Shown here: piece after piece, positions 21,048 to 22,831 of the stretch | Layout of the letters: each line of letters begins with the position of its first letter | Position numbering within the stretch: the first letter of the stretch is position 1 | From: Sphingomonadales bacterium | GTDB taxonomy: Bacteria > Pseudomonadota > Alphaproteobacteria > Sphingomonadales > Sphingomonadaceae | DNA: 22,831 nucleotides | Assembly: GCA_004292705.1 (NCBI GenBank) | Contig: RDXA01000420.1 | Coordinates: forward strand, 1-22,831 | Reading direction: 5' to 3' | Notes under the pieces: generated by a model | Told to the model about the DNA's origin: nothing | Databases searched by the model: none | Seen by the model: only the letters and a program-made list of their open reading frames with translations | Position numbers and translations under genes: made by a program

Positions 21048-22831
21048 ATGATCGTGGTCGCGCCTTCCGAATGTCATGAGATCCTGCATCGCACCTTCGG
21101 CTACCCGGCGTTTCGGGGACAGCAGGAGGCCGTGATTTCCCGCGTCATGGCGGGCGCGCACACGCTGGCGCTGATGCCGACGGGGGCGGGCAAGAGCCTG
21201 TGTTATCAGGTGCCTGCGCTGGCCCGCCGGGGCACCGCGATTGTCATCTCGCCGCTGATCGCGCTGATGCATGATCAGATCCGCTCTGCGCGCGCGGCCG
21301 GGATCAGCGCAGCCTCGATGACCTCGGCCGACAGCGACAATGCCGCCACGGCCGAAGCCTTCCGCACGGGTCAGCTCGATCTGCTCTACGTCGCCCCCGA
21401 ACGCGCTTCCACGCCGGGGTTCCAGAGCCTGCTCGAACAGGCGCGGATCGCGCTCTTTGCCATCGACGAGGCGCACTGCGTGTCCGAATGGGGCCATGAT
21501 TTCCGCCCGGATTACCGCGCGCTCAGGCCAGTGCTCGATCGCTTCCCCGATGTCCCCCGCCTTGCCCTGACGGCCACAGCCGACCAGGCGACCCGCACCG
21601 ATATCCTGCGCCAGCTCGGCATTCCCGACGAGGGCCTGATCGTCGCCGGCTTTGACCGGCCCAACATCCGCTACGCCATCACCCCGCGCGAGCATGGCCC
21701 GCGCCAGATCACCGAATTGCTCCAGCGGATGGAGGGGGCGGGCATCGTCTATGCGCCCAGTCGCAAGGCGACCGAGGAGTTGGCAGCACAGATCGCCCGT
21801 TCGGGCCGCGAGGCAGCATTCTATCACGCAGGCCTTGATCCCGAGCGCCGTGCGGCGGTGCAGGCAGCCTTTGTCGGCTCGGAAGGCATGGTGATGGTCG
21901 CCACGATCGCGTTTGGCATGGGGATCGACAAGCCCGACGTCCGCTTTGTCATCCATGCCGGTCTGCCCAAGTCGATCGAGGCCTATTATCAGGAAACCGG
22001 TCGTGCCGGGCGTGACGGCGATCCGGCCGAGGCGCATCTGTTCTGGGGCGTGAGCGACTTTGCCCGCGCACGGCAATGGCTGGGCGAAGTCGAGCCGGAG
22101 CGACTCGCGGGCGAGCAGGCGCGGCTCAACAGCCTCGCCGCCTTGGTCGAGTCGCCGACCTGCCGCCGCGCGATCCTGCTACGGCATTTCGGTGAGCATC
22201 CCCCTGCGCAATGCGGCAACTGCGACAATTGCGAGAACCCGCCGCAGGTGGTCGATGCCAGCGAGCTCGCCCGCAAGCTGCTCTCGGCGGTCTATCGCAC
22301 CGGGCAGAGTTTCGGGATGGGCCATGTCGAGAAGGTGCTGACCGGACAGAGCGACGAGCGTGTTGCCGGCCGGGGCCACGATCGGCTTTCGGTGTTCGGC
22401 ATTGTGGGGCGCGAGGAGGTGCCGCTGCTGCGCCCGCTGGCGCGCACCCTGATCGCGCGCGGCATTCTGGCAGCCACCGAACATGGCGGACTGATGCTGG
22501 GGCCAGAGGCGCGCGCGGTGCTCAAGGGCGAGGCTGGTGTGACGATTGCCGAACCTCCGCCCAAGCGCGAACGCCGCAGCCGCCGCGCGCGGGGCGAGGG
22601 GGCGGCCCCCAATCCCGTCGGCAGCCCGCTGTTCGAGGCGCTGCGCACCCGCCGCAAGGAGCTCGCCGCCGAACATGGTGTCCCGGCCTATGTGATCTTC
22701 CATGATTCGGTGCTGCGCGACATGGCGCTCCAGCGTCCCGAGACGCTTGCCGAACTGGCCACGATCGCAGGCGTGGGGGCGAAGAAGCGCGAAACCTGGG
22801 GGCCGGATTTCCTTGCGGTGATCAAGGATCA
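21048..22831 (+). CDS. recQ: ATP-dependent DNA helicase RecQ (3' end beyond the window)
   Basis: The frame is open from ATG 21048 to the window edge, 594 codons plus two bases, so only the last few residues are likely missing. It is a 3'-5' helicase of the RecF recombination and fork-repair pathway. Motifs: motif 0 'FGYPAFRGQQ', Walker A MPTGAGKS (43-50), DEAH (140-143), 'ALTATAD' (III), 'FDRPNIRY' (IV) and 'YYQETGRAGRDG' (VI). The RecQ-Ct zinc site has Cys372, Cys389, Cys392 and Cys395 (CGNCDNC), then the winged helix and an HRDC domain ('PLFEALRTRRKELAAEHGVP' onward). A basic linker (PPPKRERRSRRARGEG) precedes HRDC. It overlaps no neighbour and follows the HxlR gene by 62 bases. Confidence 0.95.
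   Translation, partial: MIVVAPSECHEILHRTFGYPAFRGQQEAVISRVMAGAHTLALMPTGAGKSLCYQVPALARRGTAIVISPLIALMHDQIRSARAAGISAASMTSADSDNAATAEAFRTGQLDLLYVAPERASTPGFQSLLEQARIALFAIDEAHCVSEWGHDFRPDYRALRPVLDRFPDVPRLALTATADQATRTDILRQLGIPDEGLIVAGFDRPNIRYAITPREHGPRQITELLQRMEGAGIVYAPSRKATEELAAQIARSGREAAFYHAGLDPERRAAVQAAFVGSEGMVMVATIAFGMGIDKPDVRFVIHAGLPKSIEAYYQETGRAGRDGDPAEAHLFWGVSDFARARQWLGEVEPERLAGEQARLNSLAALVESPTCRRAILLRHFGEHPPAQCGNCDNCENPPQVVDASELARKLLSAVYRTGQSFGMGHVEKVLTGQSDERVAGRGHDRLSVFGIVGREEVPLLRPLARTLIARGILAATEHGGLMLGPEARAVLKGEAGVTIAEPPPKRERRSRRARGEGAAPNPVGSPLFEALRTRRKELAAEHGVPAYVIFHDSVLRDMALQRPETLAELATIAGVGAKKRETWGPDFLAVIKD

Noticed and set aside
20916..22076. Long minus-strand open frame opposite recQ
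   Set aside because: Shadow of recQ, whose motifs are complete on the plus strand.

Overview
The window is about 22.8 kb of high-GC alphaproteobacterial chromosome, most likely from a sphingomonad of the Erythrobacteraceae (Erythrobacter/Porphyrobacter-like). The evidence is the style of the core proteins (FtsH, DnaB, omega, UPF0262, cysteine-free L36), the strong G/C third-position bias, and a short 'CCTTCGACAGGCTC' repeat of a kind common in sphingomonad intergenic DNA. I see no rRNA, tRNA, CRISPR, transposase, integrase or phage genes. It reads as vegetative chromosome with small accessory modules between housekeeping genes.

Layout. 39-4364 (minus) is a four-gene operon for a tripartite ABC exporter: DevC-like permease, ATPase, HlyD/DevB-like adaptor and NodT-type outer-membrane lipoprotein. 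A TetR regulator (4462-5136) is divergent from it, and the gap holds two operator-like inverted repeats. ftsH (5243-7204) has its own promoter candidate and a clear terminator. A small secreted-protein gene (7336-7736) is frameshifted. On the minus strand follow a ParA-like ATPase, a DUF3667 zinc-ribbon membrane protein, a second paralogous ParA-like ATPase and rpoZ (7737-10930). A small membrane protein overlaps a two-HKD phospholipase D/cardiolipin-synthase-like gene (11125-12574). dnaB (12599-14046, minus) is broken by an apparent out-of-frame deletion. UPF0262, a GH25-like protein and cytidine deaminase form a plus-strand cluster (14184-15905). An M14 carboxypeptidase and a DUF4136-like lipoprotein share an overlapping stop/start on the minus strand (15902-17664). 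galE, L36, a HAD hydrolase, a small secreted cysteine-containing protein divergent from an HxlR regulator, and recQ (cut by the window edge) complete the window.

Points most worth attention: (1) the essential helicase gene dnaB cannot be read in one frame and appears to lack about 25 codons at the break, and a second gene 6 kb away is also frameshifted, so either this locus is decaying or the assembly is wrong at two places; (2) two ParA paralogues without ParB bracket a DUF3667 membrane protein beside rpoZ, a possible unexplored module; (3) the GH25-like protein lacks the acidic residues expected in its active site; (4) two divergent regulator/target pairs (TetR/exporter, HxlR/secreted protein) have visible palindromic operators. 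No gene-free stretch exceeds about 210 bases.
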